Positions 1-17,968 of a stretch of 64,000 nucleotides of DNA are shown here, in pieces. The translations under genes and the position numbers were made by a program. The notes under the pieces were generated by a model. The model did no database searches. It saw nothing but the letters and a program-made list of their open reading frames with translations, and was not told where the DNA came from. Numbering within the stretch: the first letter of the stretch is position 1; each line of letters opens with the position of its first letter. The stretch covers positions 1 through 64,000 of the forward strand of contig QNQO01000595.1 in the NCBI GenBank assembly GCA_003290165.1. Direction: 5' to 3'. This DNA comes from Berberis thunbergii. Lineage: Eukaryota > Streptophyta > Magnoliopsida > Ranunculales > Berberidaceae.

Positions 1-249
1 ACTTGAAAGGAAATGCCTAGAATTCATAGGCAACCTAGGCACCGAGGGTACCCCATCACCTCCCCTCACCTCACTTAGCAACTGAGATAACATAACAATT
101 GGAGATATCTTTTGATGTGAACAATAGGGAGAGGTCGATTTCACAAGTGGCTACTAAATCAAACATCACAACAACAATTTGGGGACACAAAAATCCATCT
201 GTCTAACAAATTGAGATGTTCTAGCTAAGTTCTTAATGTGAGATAAAAT

Positions 250-885
250 CAGTGTTCTAAAAAGTTCTAAGCGGTGGGCGGGCGGCGAGCGGGTGCCTAG
301 CGCCCTGGGGCCTAGGCGGACGTCTAGGCAGTTTTAGGTTTTGTATTATAACTTTAATAATATACAAAAGTTACACATAATATTTTATCAATTACATCCA
401 ATTTAATGTCAAGATACATATACAAAATTTATAAACATGAAAAATTAACAATCATGAACAAAATTTATTAAAACTCAAATGATTGAAGTTGGTCATGATG
501 GGTACTTTATACAGAGTTGAATATGTAGACAAATATCCAAACCTACTCTTTTATTTTTCTTCAAATTGCATGAATGACCTCAGTCATGTTTGATAAAATC
601 TACATTACTAAAATTGGTACCGGCAGATCCTTTGAGAATTTCATTAAGAAATCATCAATTGTTACATTCAGACATATACTGAATAAAAAACAATTAAATT
701 GTTTCTTTCCAAAAAGGGGAAAGAAAAATAAAATAATTATTCTTAAAAAAAAAAACTGCCTAGACCCCGCCTAGATTGCCCAGACCCCGCCCAAAACTCG
801 CCTAGGCACCTACCCGATTTTTCACCCTGCCCTGCCATTAATCTGAGCATTTCTCTAATGCCTAGGCCGTTTTTTAGAACACTTG
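250..885. mobile_element. hAT-like non-autonomous element (MITE)
   Basis: The ends are inverted copies: CAGTGTTCTAAAAAG at the left and a matching TTTTTAGAACACTTG at the right. Further in, both arms carry GC-rich CCTAGGC/GCCTAGG motifs (276-330 and 757-870) that again pair as inverted repeats around an AT-rich centre with no coding signal. The flanks GATAAAAT and GATAAAAC overlap the ends and look like an imperfect 8-9 bp target duplication, which suits hAT. Class assignment is inferred from the ends only. Confidence 0.6.
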
Positions 886-1229
886 ATAAAACCATGACAT
901 GTGACCTAGCACCAAAAAGAGGGTAAGGGATTGGGATTTGGTTAGAATCATCCCCTTGATTGATAAATTAGAAGCAAAGCTAAGCCAACGCGAAATGTTT
1001 GGGTACGTGACCACTCATCGAGAAAATTCACGCAAAGAATTGTTATGACTTGAGTTTCTGACTTCCCCTTCCATGAATGATTTCAACTTTACCCAAGTCT
1101 TTCTGGAGCAAACAAAACCCTCCATGAGAAAACGTTCTTATAGGGGACTGTTGCACATGGGTGGGTACATTTTTTAGTACACATGCTGGACAACCTTGAT
1201 CGGAGGGATCTGATCACTGTAGACCAGTG

Positions 1230-1520
1230 CAGCTCATAAGGATGAAGAATCTATCTCAGTATTCTTCTTGCGCACTTTTACGAGAGAGGTATGGGAAAAA
1301 AAATTTGCTACGATGTGTTTAGGTCACGTCCCAAAAGCAACTTCACTGACCGCATCGATTGATTGGACAAAAGAGGGTGTTCTCCTCAGCTGAAATCTGG
1401 TTATGGATAGACTTTTGGTAGATATATGAAAAGACAAAATAATAGGATTTCCGAATGGGATGCTAACAAGATTTGTAATCGTATCAAATATATTGTATGG
1501 GAATAGACAATACCATGGGA
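1230..1520 (+). pseudogene. LINE 3' remnant (zf-RVT-like)
   Basis: Translating in shifting frames gives a phrase of the type FTREVWEKKF followed about 50 residues later by IYEKRQNNRI. This matches the spacing of the zinc-binding region after a LINE reverse transcriptase, where a W-x-E-K-x-N-x-R-x-F phrase is typical. Stop codons and frame changes are frequent. The surrounding 886-2350 holds no other gene I can recognise. Low certainty. Confidence 0.35.
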
Positions 1521-2349
1521 AATCCTAAAGGAGTCTACCTCCAGTCAATGTATTTTCTCATAGGCAGGTTTGTTTAGCCCAACTTTGTAAGTTGTCTTAC
1601 TCGTAATACTTGTGAGTTACTCACCTAACTCTCATTCGATATAATAAAACCTACTCTATGTCTTAGCCTATAAAAATAAAAATAAATTAAAAAAGTCATT
1701 ACATAGAGGACCATGTAGTCGATGATTTTGACGTCTCAATTGATACCTCATTATCATTGTGCCTCAACTCTCGAACAGTAGATAGAGATGGCCCAAGATG
1801 GAGTTCATCAACCATCCCATTAGAGTACACAGTTTATGCTTCAAGCAGTCGAAATTCATCAAATAGAAATAACTTGACCAATTTGCTCTGTTGTGTCTTT
1901 TGTCGATGTTCTGCACTTTTGTACCCCAAGAATCCACTCCATACTTCATCTTCATGCTCTTTGAGTGGCCAACACAACTCCTCAAGCCATTGGTATTACC
2001 ACTATTAAAACCACCAACATCCCTAAATGGCAGACCATAAAAAGTTGAGTCACTCTTACTCATCCACAGAACATATTTGGTACAGAGCATGTTGGAGATC
2101 TTACTCATCCATAGAACATATATGGTACAGAGCATGTTGGAGATCGGAATTTGTCTGCTTGTACAAATTGCACTTCCCCTTTTTTTGGTTCTCTAGCTTG
2201 TTTACTTACAAGCACACTCTCTTGTTTTGTTGTTCATTATAATATACACTTCCATGGACAGTGTGAACATTGGTGGTATAGCAAATTGTAGTGACAAAGG
2301 AAAGAAGTTCTATTAGAAAAAAATGGAGTGGGAGACGATCTCGCTCATT

Positions 2350-2560
2350 CAAAAGAGGAATAAAAATTCACCATACAAGATTCAACTTTAGCTAACCCGA
2401 ACAGAAAACTAATTAAACTTCTCATATTCCCATATCCCAAAAGCCACGCTCCAATGCCAAATTCTTGTTTTAATAGCTGCAAAGATATGCCTTTTGTTTT
2501 CAAAGAGCGTCTTGTTCCTCTCTTCCCAAAGGATCCATGTAATCGGGTTAATAAAAAACT
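2350..2560 (-). pseudogene. LINE 3' remnant (zf-RVT-like)
   Basis: On the minus strand 2480-2550 reads as WILWEERNKTLFENKRH, the typical motif between the zf-RVT and RNase H domains of plant LINEs. Nothing longer stays open. 2561-3570 has no recognisable gene; it is AT-rich with short variants of a phrase like AATGTAAATAGCATTAA at about 3015 and 3190. Confidence 0.45.
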
Positions 2561-3547
2561 AGTCGCAAGTGCCTGCTAAGCGTGCATAAAAAATACTTAT
2601 TTCATGTTATTTATTTTCTTGATTAATTGTCCATCTTTCCACTATTTTGCATTCAATTTATATGCATTGAGCAAGTTGTTGATTTATACAAAAATGAAAG
2701 TGTTAATACTTAAATTTTGTGTATCACCGGGGTATGATTTTTTTTATCAAGTTGATTATGTAGTGATTAATTATCAATTTGTAAACATTAGATTGTTGAT
2801 TTGAATATTGGTCAAACAAAAATATTTTGAATTACGTGTTGTGTGAGACGCACGCTATTCATACCCTTAAATATTAAATGGTTTAAATCAATACATTAAG
2901 TTTTAGGTTTATTCAAAATACAATAAAAATTAGGAAAATTAAATTCATGAATAATATTGGAGGCTTAGGCTTAGGTATAATTATATAATGTTGGAGAGGG
3001 ATTGGTTTTAAATGTAAATAGCATTAAGTTGGGAGGGCAAAATAGAAAATACAAATGTTAGAAATAGGTCCTATTTATAATTTACAAATACTTGAAGGGC
3101 CTCAATAAATTATATTAGGGGCTTAGATATAATTAGCAAATGTTTAGAAGGGCTGTGGTGTAATTATATAATGCAGAAGAGGTTGAGTTTAAATGTAAAT
3201 AAAATTAAACTATAAGGGCAAAATAGGAAAGAAAATCACGTTAAAGACAATTCACTAATTGTCGTTATAACTGTTACGATATATGGCTATCTAGCAATAC
3301 ATATCAAATTAATAAACAATGAATCAACAAAAACCCACTCATCAATGGACTAGGAGAAGCCCAATGCAAAACTATACCTACAACTTCCAAATCTAACTAA
3401 GGGGAGTGAAAAAAATTCCTTTGTTAAATGATATATGCTTGTATCACACCGATGGAGAACCGGGGAAATAATTGGTTGAGACATAATGCTTGCAGGAACC
3501 GCATTTTATAAACATGTTTGAAATAAGTGACTGTATGTTTCTGTTTA

Positions 3548-7943
<4,396 letters not shown>

Positions 7944-8186
7944 CGATCAATATGTCTGATTTCAGAAAAATATTGGAGAAGAGATTTGCCGTTTGCGATT
8001 GTTTGGGGCTGCTCTTCCTGCTTTCACTTTGTACTCTTGTGATTCCAAATTGGTGAGGTGTTGCAGGTGCAGAGCATCGATGAACCGGGCGGGTTGATAA
8101 AATTGCTGAACCGGAGCTCACGTTTGGGCTGATGCCCAAATACACCACAAGGCCCCCACGAATAAGAACATTACCTTCTTCGAGTC
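7944..8186 (-). promoter_or_regulatory. Upstream region of TRAPPC3
   Basis: The 240 bp before the TRAPPC3 start are less AT-rich than the surroundings. Around 8120-8155 they carry TGGGCT, GCCCAAA and GGCCC, which resemble the site II/TCP-type elements of plant housekeeping promoters. No clear TATA box is visible. Inference only. Confidence 0.35.
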
Positions 8187-8500
8187 CAGGAATGTGATTT
8201 TTCGAAATACGTCGAAATTTATATACTTATTTTAAAGAAATGAATGTGATTTCACGACAAATGTCAAAAATAAATATTTCTCAGTTTCGAGTTACCGAAA
8301 TTTCTTTCAAAATCTGAAATATTCATTTCTTTCGTAGGCCAATCTCAATTCCTTATACTTTAAGCCATTTTAATTTTAGTTTAGTATTAAAATTTCTGTT
8401 ATATTATAACCGAATTTCTTACTTTTTCTATACATAACAAAATATTTTTTAAAATTAACTTATCAAAATTACTTTGAAAAACGAAATCACAATCCTTGTT
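8187..8500. repeat. Dispersed repeat ending in GAAATCACAATCCTTG
   Basis: The left edge reads CAGGAATGTGATTTTTCG and the right edge CGAAATCACAATCCTTG, an imperfect terminal inverted repeat. Relatives lie at 12763-13283 and about 36640-36817. The CAGG/CCTTG ends suggest hAT, but I see no target duplication. The AT-rich stretch 8501-8732 holds nothing recognisable. Confidence 0.4.
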
Positions 8501-8732
8501 TTGAAGTTAATGGAGATTTTATGAGAAACAAAAAAATAAAACAACCAAAATTGATCAACCAATAAATATTTTATATTTTTAATATCCTATAATATTATTA
8601 CTTTACCAAAAAGTTTGTTATTTCAGTGATTTTTATACAATATAATTATAATAATTATATTATTATTGTTTTTATTTTTGGTAAAGCATTAAGCATATAT
8701 AGATTAGCAATAATCATACAGACCTTGGCCAG

Positions 8733-10300
8733 CTAAGGCTGCCAATTGAGCTTCAGAATTAAGATCCCTACTAATATATTTACACAGTCAATCCGTAAGC
8801 AAAAAAACAAGACACCCAATACTCCAAAAAGAGGACGCCAAGCCCAGTCAAGAGCAAAAGGCGAGTGAGCATCATCATAATGAAGTGTCTTCATGAAGTT
8901 GGCAAAATTACAAAATATATGATATGTCCTCCATCGTTGGGCCTGAATAAACAGAAGGGCCGCTTCCTCTGCATAGAACTCGCCCGTGGTGTTGTCCAAC
9001 ACTTTCCCATAAATCGTACTAGAAACAAAAGCCATAATGTTTCCGTTCAGATCCTTAGCAATGACTCCAAGGGCTCACAGCTTAGTATGGTAAAAAAAAA
9101 ATTTAACAATAACCATGTCAGGATCAAGAAGGTTAGGAAAGTTAAGAAAGGGGGAAAATCGAAGGTTAAGGACATGGGTTTTGGCAAACTCAGTTTGTGT
9201 TTGAATGAAATCCATACAGGTAGCTACAACTACAAGTGCAAATGGGGGGGGGGAGGCACTGATTGCAGGGAAAGCCTAGTATTAGCCGAGTCTGGATCAG
9301 TTTGAAGAGATGACCAATAAGACCAGGTATGAAGAAGGATTGAGAAAAAGATTTGGGTTGAATTTGAATTTGTTGAAAATCTTGTCATTACGGAGACGCC
9401 AAATAGACAAAAAAATGGTCGTAAACTGGGAGAAAATCTCACCAGAAGAGTTTGGTTGCACCGTAGCGGACTTCCATAAAAATTGGAAGAACTTCATGAC
9501 AGTAGGCGAACTGAGGGAGGGGTTGTACCAATCAATGGGAAGGAAAAACACTAGCCAAAGCCTACTAATCACGCGACAAAGGAAGAAAAGGTGCAAAACA
9601 TCCTCCGGATGGTTGAGACAAAAAACACATGTTATCAATAGGAACATGGACCCGAATGGGGTTGGACACTATAGGAAGCAGGTCCTGGCTGCCCTTTAAG
9701 AGATAAAGTTTGGCATTTAGAAGGGCTGGAATGTGCTAGAGTTGGAAAAGAATTTTGGGATCGAGAGAGGAGTGTGAGAGTGCGAGGAATAACTAATATT
9801 CGGCGGCATGGAGAAAACTTGAGTAGCATTCTTAACAGTGAAAATGTCTTTATTGTCCCCCAACCAAATGAATCTATCAGGGCAGACTGTATGACAAAGA
9901 CAAATGTTGAGAATATCCTGTGCAATAAAGGCTAGGATTCGGGACTAATGAGTTTCATATTCCAATGAAAGGAGTTTGAAGGAGAGACCGTCCAAAGGTC
10001 GGGGAGAGAGGAAGGAAGATCAAGAACTTGTGGATCCATATCACAGTCAGTTAACTAAAGTCCAGGTTTAACCCAAACATCATTCTAGAAGTCAATTTGC
10101 TTACTAGAAAGAACTTGCCAGACAAGTAAATGTTTTGTTATAGAAAAAAGCTTTCAAGGCACTTCGCCAAGCCAATGATGCTTGGGATAGAGGTTTGAAA
10201 AGGCGGAAAAAAGCTTTTAAAGTGGAAATAGATAGCCTTGAAATGGCACACTTCTGTGTGAGAGGACCGGAGATTGTATGCCACACATTTTTTTGCCATA
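8733..10300 (-). pseudogene. LINE 3' portion (RT tail, zf-RVT, RNase H remnants)
   Basis: Reading the minus strand from about 10300 down gives, in broken frames, WQV...KQIDFW (RT-downstream region), RFIWLGDNKDIFTVKNA near 9870 and CVFCLNHPEDVLHLFFLC near 9620. Further on come a W-RLRNDKIF phrase and a ribonuclease H-like stretch KVLDNTTGEFYAEEAALLFIQAQRW near 8950. That is the domain order of a plant L1-type LINE 3' half. Several frameshifts make it inactive. It separates TRAPPC3 from the J-protein gene. Confidence 0.65.
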
Positions 10301-10585
10301 AGGGCGAGATATTATTGTTATGCGAGTAACTTTCAACTTAAAATTAGAATAGAATTTTTTGTGTTTTTATACATAAAACAAAATATTTTACGAATATAAT
10401 CAAGGGACCGACATTAAGTGAAAAAGAAATCAACAGTCCTTGCTTCGACCTTCGAGTCGACTAAGAATCAAGGTTATTACAGTCATTTCAGTTTCGCAAA
10501 GACAGGTTTACATCAAGCCATCTTAAACACGGATTCAATTCCTTTCGGAGCGAAGACTGAAAACAGAGAGAGCGAGAGAGGCGCG

Positions 10586-13500
10586 ATGGCGCCACCATGG
10601 TTTCATTCGTACAGAATCGATGCTCTCCTCCTATTCTCTCTTCTTCTTCTTCTTCTCCCTTCTTCATTCGCCATCTATTGTGACGAAGACGATTGTTACG
10701 ATTTACTTGGGTAAATCTCTCTCTCTCTCAATTTATATATTTTCATTTCCCATTTTGCCCATTTGTCGCTTTTCAATTTTCAAGAATTGCCATCTCACAC
10801 CGATGGTTTTGTAGGGTTACACAGAGTGCTAATGCGTCGGAGATCAAGAAAGCTTATTACAAACTTTCCCTGAAGCAGTAAGTGCAAATTTTTTTTAGAT
10901 TTATTGCTTTGGATCTTATTTGATTGATTGAACCAGATTCTGATTTTGTGAATTTTATTTGAACATTTTCAGTCATCCAGATAAAAACCCGGATCCCGAA
11001 TCGCGGAAAATTTTTGTGAAAATAGCAAATGCTTATGAGGTATTTTTGATCTTTTTGATATTTTTTCTCCATCTTTGAATCAATCTTTGGGTAATTTTGT
11101 TCAGTATATTATTGGATTTGGGTGAGGTTTACAATTGGCTACAATTACTAATACCCAAACTTAAATTTTCAATGTCATGGATCAAATTTGCATTGTAGTG
11201 TTACCGGCACCGCAATGGAGAATGAAATATCCAATTTTCATGCCGATAAAGATATTTGGGCAAATTTAGACATGCATGTTAGAGAAAATCAAATTTATCT
11301 TCAATTTAATTGATTTTGGAAAAACTCAGAAAAACCAAAAGAAAAAAAATTAAAAATTATTAAAAAACAATGAGTATGTATGTGAGGGAAGAGTATTACA
11401 GGAAGTGACACTTCACTGTTATTTATCAAATTGAGGGGTGAAGCCAATTCTTCTATCCTATAGAAAGAAGAATGTCTGAATTTTGACTCTGAGAAATTCA
11501 GAATTATGAAACAATGTAACCCAAATTGTGAATATTCGGTGACCAGAAACCTTAGGCTTACCATTGGTACCCTGCCACTTTGATCTAGATGATAATGAGA
11601 AGTCCATTCTTTGAGTTTGGTTTCATTTTGCTTAGTAAAACCATCCTAAAGTCCCTAATGTTTTTCTTTAACACTTTCTTAGGAAGGGCATGAGTTTTTC
11701 GTGTCCTCTGTAGTATACTCTTTGATAGAGATTGGCCGAATGTCCCACTAGCTACAACTCATATACTCCTTTAATGGAATTTCCCCACTTCTCCTGTACC
11801 TTGCCAGTGGCTTTGGTAAACTCTCCATCGAAGTCTCCTTTTTAAGTTTAGACATTAGCTCATAGGCGTGCTCTACAGTTGATAACCTGGTCAAGTGGGG
11901 TTTTATACTGGTTAATAGATGGGTGCTTTGTAATTGTGAAGAAGATTCCCGTCGATCATGTTTTCTTTTGATGCTCTTTCTCCTTGGGAGTTTGGAATAG
12001 TCATTCATTATTGTGGAGGTGTGTTGGCTTACAGGAATTCGCGTCACTGAATGGGGCAGGAAACGGGGAGGGGAGTGGATTTGGGATCACACCTTCTTAG
12101 CAGGTCTGTTGCTTATTTTGAAGGAGAGGAATCTAAGAATGGGGCAGCAATTGGCAGATGCGTTAAGTCAGTGGTTTGGCATTAGGGGGATTGTTTGAGT
12201 AATACTCAAAGGGGTAGAGTTCCATGATTGAATGTTCAATTAGTTAGATGTTCTGTTTTCTTAATCAAAATTTTATTTTTTCTCTGTGCAAGTGTCTTAC
12301 GCGCGCCTTTATTATCAATATAATGCTTGCTTTTATGTTTTGCTGCTCAAAAAGATATTATAGTTTCCAAAGTTTAATTGATTATTAACAAAAGTAATTC
12401 CCAGGAATACGTTTTTCGAAAGTTTAATTGATTATTTTATCGAAAAATTACTTTTAGGGTCTACTTTTTCACAAAATAGACAATTTAGATACCATAGTTG
12501 ATGTAATGGCTATTTTGTACCTGCTTTTATACTTTTATAATCAAAGACTAATTCATTAACCTAGGTTAACTCATAAAGTTATATGACATATTTCTTCCTA
12601 AAAAAGTAGAAAACCTAATTTTATACTTTCATGACCAACAATGACTCTTTTATTAATGATTTTTTTTAGATACTCTTTGTGTTCAGTTTCTTTTATTCCT
12701 TTGATACTTAAGACCATTAATGCTATAAAAAATCAACATAGAAGTTGTAAGTGTGGCAACGACAGGGATTGTGATTTCGCGAAATTACATGAAATTTTCG
12801 TTCTTTTGAAATTACGAAAAGAAAAAATTGCATTTTTTGAGGGTTTTTTCATAAATTTCGGGATTTTCATAAATTTATTTTTTCATAAAAGTACAAAAAT
12901 AGCTACTAAAAATTACATTTTTCGAGGATTTTTTTCAAGAAATTTCATAAATAGCGAGTTTTTTTTTTCTTTCTAATTATCATTTTTCTAAGTATTTATT
13001 GATTTTTTAAACCACCCCCTAATTTCTTAATTAATATTTCTTCTACTTATATATTGATTTTTGAAACTAACCCAGATTTTCGAATTATAGGTATTTTGTT
13101 TTCATTTAATATGTTTAATACATTTATTACTTGCATCTTATTTTTCACATATTTAATATACTCTCGAAATTCATTATTTGTATTTCATTTATCCTTGAAA
13201 TTTTTACGTTTTTTCTTTACACACCGAATATTTCTTTAAAGTAGGAGATCGACATTAACTTGAAAAAACGAAATCACAATCCTTGGTTATAATTCCATTG
13301 GAATATAAAAAAATTATGACAAGTTAATCAAATTGATTTTATTAAATAATTAAAACCAAAGTTCTAATCATTTTAACTACATTATGAAAAGTTTACCAAA
13401 ACTTAGCATTATAATTTGATTAACTTGTCAGATATTGAAAACTTAAAAAAACTTATAATTTGTTGTTCATAATTAGAATAATTAATATTGATACCTACCA

Positions 13501-16500
13501 GCGGCATGGGGGAGGGGTTAAGGGTTAAAAAAACAAAAATAAAAACAAAAAAATATAATCATGAATAAAAGAGTCCTTGTTGGTCATAAAAGTATAAAAT
13601 TAGGTTTTTTTATTTGTTTAGAAAGGGTAAATATGTCATATAACTTTATGAGTTAATAAAATAGTCATTGTCGGCAATAAAAGTATAAAAGTAGGCACAA
13701 ATTAGCCATTACACAAACTAAGATATCTAAATGGTCTCTTTTGTGAAGAAGTTGGCCTTAAAGTCATTTTTCGTTATTTTATTTGCTTGATGGTATATAT
13801 GTTTGATCAGCTTATTCTTTCTAGCGTTCTCATTAGGATTTCCTTGGCCTTCTCATTGTAGTCAGTCTATCTTCATCTGTGTTTTACTAATTGTAACTTT
13901 GTAACAAAGTAGCTGGTACACTCTTATTGCAGATTCTGAAAGATGAAGCCACACGGGAACAATATGATTATGCAATTGAACATCCAGAAGAGGTATATTT
14001 AAGGGGTTTCTTTGTGCAACTCTGTGTTTGTTTTAAACTAGAAGTCCTCATTCTATGGCTGTTCCTGTCAGTATGACTTGTGAAGCTTACATTTGAATGA
14101 ATCTATAAGAAAGAGACTAGGTTACATTAGATTCAGTGATTGAAGAATTTCAATGCTACTTCAGTTAGATTCTGCAACATTTATTTAAATTTTGGCTTAG
14201 AGATCATATCTCGAGGTATCATACACACCTGCCTTATGTGACACCAGAGTTTTTTAGTCAATAAAACCATGCAGGTCAAACATAAATTGTTCTGTATGCC
14301 TATGGCATCCAATACACCCTTTCCACATAAACCTTGTAAGATGTGACTGCAGCATCCAAAACCTTCTTTCCAAACACACACAACACACAACCCTGTGCTA
14401 TCAGATCCGTTCTCCTTTCTCATATTATCATCTGCTACATCTGTAGGAACTTTGTATGCGATTATTGGAAAATTTGTTATCCACTTATAGACAATACTCT
14501 CATAATATGAACAGTTGAATACCCATTTTCTATACAAAGTAGGATCATATTCTTAAAGTGAAATGCTTTCAGAATTTTCGTGTTGCTGAATCCTTCACAA
14601 TACTTTTCTTTCAAAGGTTTATACCTTCCAAACTGCTCTATGTGGGATTGAACAGATTTTTTCAGTTGCTTTAAACAATAATATTATTTATTTTCTGTCT
14701 TTCAGGTATTCTACAATACTGCCCGCTATTATCATGCATATTACGGGCACAAAACGGTAAGAGATTTAGGTCCTTACGTTCGGAAAGAATAATTTCATTC
14801 CGAAGTTCCATCTTATAATTGGATATTCTGGTAGTAGGTAGAAAAGCTTTCTCTTGTTGTTGTATCCCTAACTTATACATTTATTTTCTTCCAGGATACT
14901 CGTGCTGTTCTAGTGGGTCTGCTTATAGTTCTCTCAGCATTTCAATATCTTAATCAGTGGACAAGGTATACACAGGTACCGAGATAAAATCTATTGTAAC
15001 TGAGACATTTCAGTAGTATTTCCTTTCATTATGCAGTTTTCAACTGATCTGGATAAGTAATTCTGTGGATAAGAGATGAATTAAGATCTAATTTCATCAT
15101 GTATATGTGTGCTGATGTCACAAACCTGGTTAGCCCTCCTTGGAAAATTTGGTTATCCCCAGAAAGATGGGAATTGTTCGATGGTAAAAGTTAATATTTT
15201 TCTCCATCCTTTTTTGGAGTAGATCTTACAGTAGTAAATAATAAATTAATATGTTTGCGGCCTGTGATATCTTTTTGGTTGAGTTTTATATTTGTCCAAA
15301 CAAAATGCCCTTATGCAGGAAAAAATAATAATAATGGTTTGCAGTTTATTCTCCTTTAGGCCCTGATAATATACAACAATCATGACCTGGGAATCCGGGA
15401 TAATATGCAACAACTCATAACCAATCAATTACTCAAGAGAACCAAAAAGACAACCCTTAAGAGACAATCCCAGATGGAGAAACTAACTCTAATATGTTTT
15501 GATCTTCTTGACCTCTTCAACAAATAATATAGGTATGACAGCTGCATAACGACACTATAGTGTTTCGGTACATATCGTGTCTAATACTCATGTTCACGCG
15601 CACGGCTACCCTCATCGGACACTCCATGCTTAGATCATCAATTTTTTCACATATCTTTGAAAAGTTTTAGTTTTATACTAATGTTAGAAGCATTCTATCC
15701 CAAGTAAGTAATGCATATTGACCTACAAGTGAATGAATATGACTAATACTTCAAAAGTTATTGCTAAAATGTAAACAATATAATGTACGAGTGTGTTCCT
15801 AGCGTATCTCGTATTTTATTTTATTTATTTATTTTTCTTCTGACCAACACGTCCGCCACTTTGTATCTGTGTTAGGTTGAAAGGAAATACATCACACCAC
15901 TCTTGATCTTCTTCTTCTCCGTGTCACCTTGAATTTTCTCTACTCCCTTTCTAATGTCTACATTTTTACGCTTTAACTTTATGTAGAACAATTCCTAAAT
16001 TAAGAAACAATTTCAATGTCATAGACCAATGTAACGCAATCAAAGTAGAAACTGTACTCAAGATAGGAGGTGGAATTCCAAATTTAGGAATTTTCAGAGA
16101 ACTGGAAATTACATCATCCGTTTGATTGAGCAGCTGTGCTACTTGTGTTCCTTTGGATCATTTCTGCTTTTCTCTTCCAACCTACGAATATTGAGCTATC
16201 CTCTCCACCAATTACTCCTGTGTTAGTGGGAAACGTTCCTACTCCTGATTTTCTTTTACCTTTCCGTTTTACATTGCCTACTTAATGATACATCTTAGCA
16301 TATTGATGACCTTTTCGATAAGATTGCCGAAAAGTATCATGATCCTGATATAATCTGCGATATCTTAAAACCTAGACACTGCTTTTAGGACCACAAATGA
16401 GTCCGACATATGTCTATTTACTTCTGAAAGCGGAATGAATCAATGCATCAGTACTTCACTAGAAGAAAATTGCTGAATACAATCATGCATTCATATTTTA

Positions 16501-17968
16501 TCCTACTTTCTCTGGAGACAGTTGCTTGTAACAAATTGCTTGCTCTTTCATGTATTTTCTTTCCGTTTTCCATATTTAATCATAGGAAAGTGTTTATTTC
16601 ACTTCAATTCAATATTTTGAAGTACTCTTCACTTGTTTCAGGCCATAAGTATGGTAAAGAAGACACCGGCTTACAAGAATAGATTACGTGCGCTGGAACT
16701 TGAACGCAATGGTGGAGTGGCTAGCAAGAAAAAGGGACACAAGCAGATAGACAAGTATGTCTTTATCATAACTCTCGCTCATTGGACTGTTTAAATGTTC
16801 TGGGTTACAGAAACTGTCAGAATTGTAATCAAAATGATGTGTTTCATTATAATTTTTCATGGTGGTGCCTAGCTTTATTTTTTCCATTCAGACTCGTATC
16901 CTTCACTGTTCATGGCTCGTTTTGTATGTATTTGAAATGCACTTAAAGACCTTCATTTGCTCACTACCAGGAAGGCAGGAGAAGATCTTGAGAAAGAACT
17001 TGATTTGCAGATTAAAGGAGCTGAAAAACCCTCCATATGGGGACTTCTAGGTGTCCAGTTTGTTCTCATGCCATACACTCTCAGTAAGGTCAGAATATCC
17101 ATATCAGCAACAAAAAAGCATAAAATCTTCCGATTGATTGTTAAGATGTTTTCTTAGTTCTGTTAATAGCTTCTGATTTATCCTCTTTACTCTATGCAGT
17201 TACTACTGTGGAGTAGCTGTTGGTTCTGGAGATACCAAGTTAGAAAAGCTCCATACACTTGGGATGACGCTTGTTATTTGACACGAAGGTCCCTTAGAGT
17301 GCCTCTTGACACATGGATAAATACTGGTAAGCTCAAGAAATTAGTTCCTGATACTTTATTTCTGTGGATTTCATAAGTGGAAAGATTTAATGATCCCAAG
17401 ATATCCCCACAACAACTGCCATAATGCCATCCTATTTACTGAAATTTGCATTTCAATGATTTGATAATTGCAAAAAAAAAAAAAGAAGAAGATATTATTG
17501 AATTAGTTCCTTTGACCTCAACAAACTTGAATCCCCTTATGAACAGTCCAGTTGCTTTTGAATACAAAACAATTCCGACACAAACTCACAAATTAGTTGA
17601 CAATGGTATTGAAGAAATTAGTAGACCAAAACCCCTGACTTATTCGAATTACCGTCTGCACTTTGTTAATTAATTAATTTGATCTCAACTTTCTACATTA
17701 GTTAGACTTAACTGAATAGCATCATATAATTCCCATTTTCGGCCAGTAAACATGCATGTTTGGTAACCTTTTTCGTGTTTTCCATCCTCTGCATTATGTT
17801 ATGACCTACTGGTCATTTCAGCTTTACCCCGTATATGCCCTACTGAACATATAATTTTGAGCAGATGAATCAACAAAAGAGGATCTCGTTCAAAGACGTT
17901 TGTGGGAGAAACCCAACATGGAGAACTATATGGCAGAGTTACGCAAAGAAGTAAAGCGTAGAAGATAG
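10586..17968 (+). CDS. DNAJC25: ER-membrane J-domain protein, DNAJC25 / plant dnaJ 50 type
   Basis: A co-chaperone that would stimulate Hsp70 ATPase at the ER membrane. Ten exons: 10586-10710, 10815-10877, 10973-11039, 13933-13992, 14706-14756, 14895-14975, 16642-16754, 16971-17088, 17200-17326 and 17865-17968 (stop TAG). All introns are GT-AG and all phases agree, giving 302 residues, the usual family length. A Leu-rich signal peptide (residues 1-28) is followed by a J domain of about 70 residues with the catalytic HPD at 64-66. A membrane segment (about 125-143, VLVGLLIVLSAFQYL) follows. Next come a basic stretch (KKKGHK), hydrophobic segments around 209-238 and a C-terminal KRRR. I chose the start because it directly precedes the signal peptide. 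Intron 3 (2.9 kb) contains a Mutator-like element. No damage is seen. Confidence 0.93.
12441..13773. mobile_element. Mutator-like element (MULE) in J-protein intron 3
   Basis: Terminal inverted repeats of about 215 bp (12441-12660 and 13555-13773) share roughly four bases in five. Examples are CTACTTTTTCACAAAATAGAC on the left and its inverted counterpart at 13715-13755. The perfect 9-bp direct repeat TTATTTTAT flanks both ends (12432-12440, 13774-13782), the target-duplication size of Mutator. No transposase is encoded. The centre contains another repeat (12763-13283). The element lies between exons 3 and 4 and does not touch splice sites. Confidence 0.8.
12763..13283. repeat. Nested dispersed repeat with CAGGGATTGTGATTTCG ends
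   Basis: It begins CAGGGATTGTGATTTCG and ends CGAAATCACAATCCTTG, an inverted pair. The right half (13070-13283) closely matches 36650-36817, including a shared TTTTTTCTTTACACA-type phrase, and its end matches 8477-8500. It sits inside the MULE, so it inserted there or was carried by it. No clean target duplication is seen. Confidence 0.45.

Noticed and set aside
9297..9699. Plus-strand frame of 129 codons
   Set aside because: Shadow of the LINE zf-RVT region, which has recognisable motifs on the minus strand.
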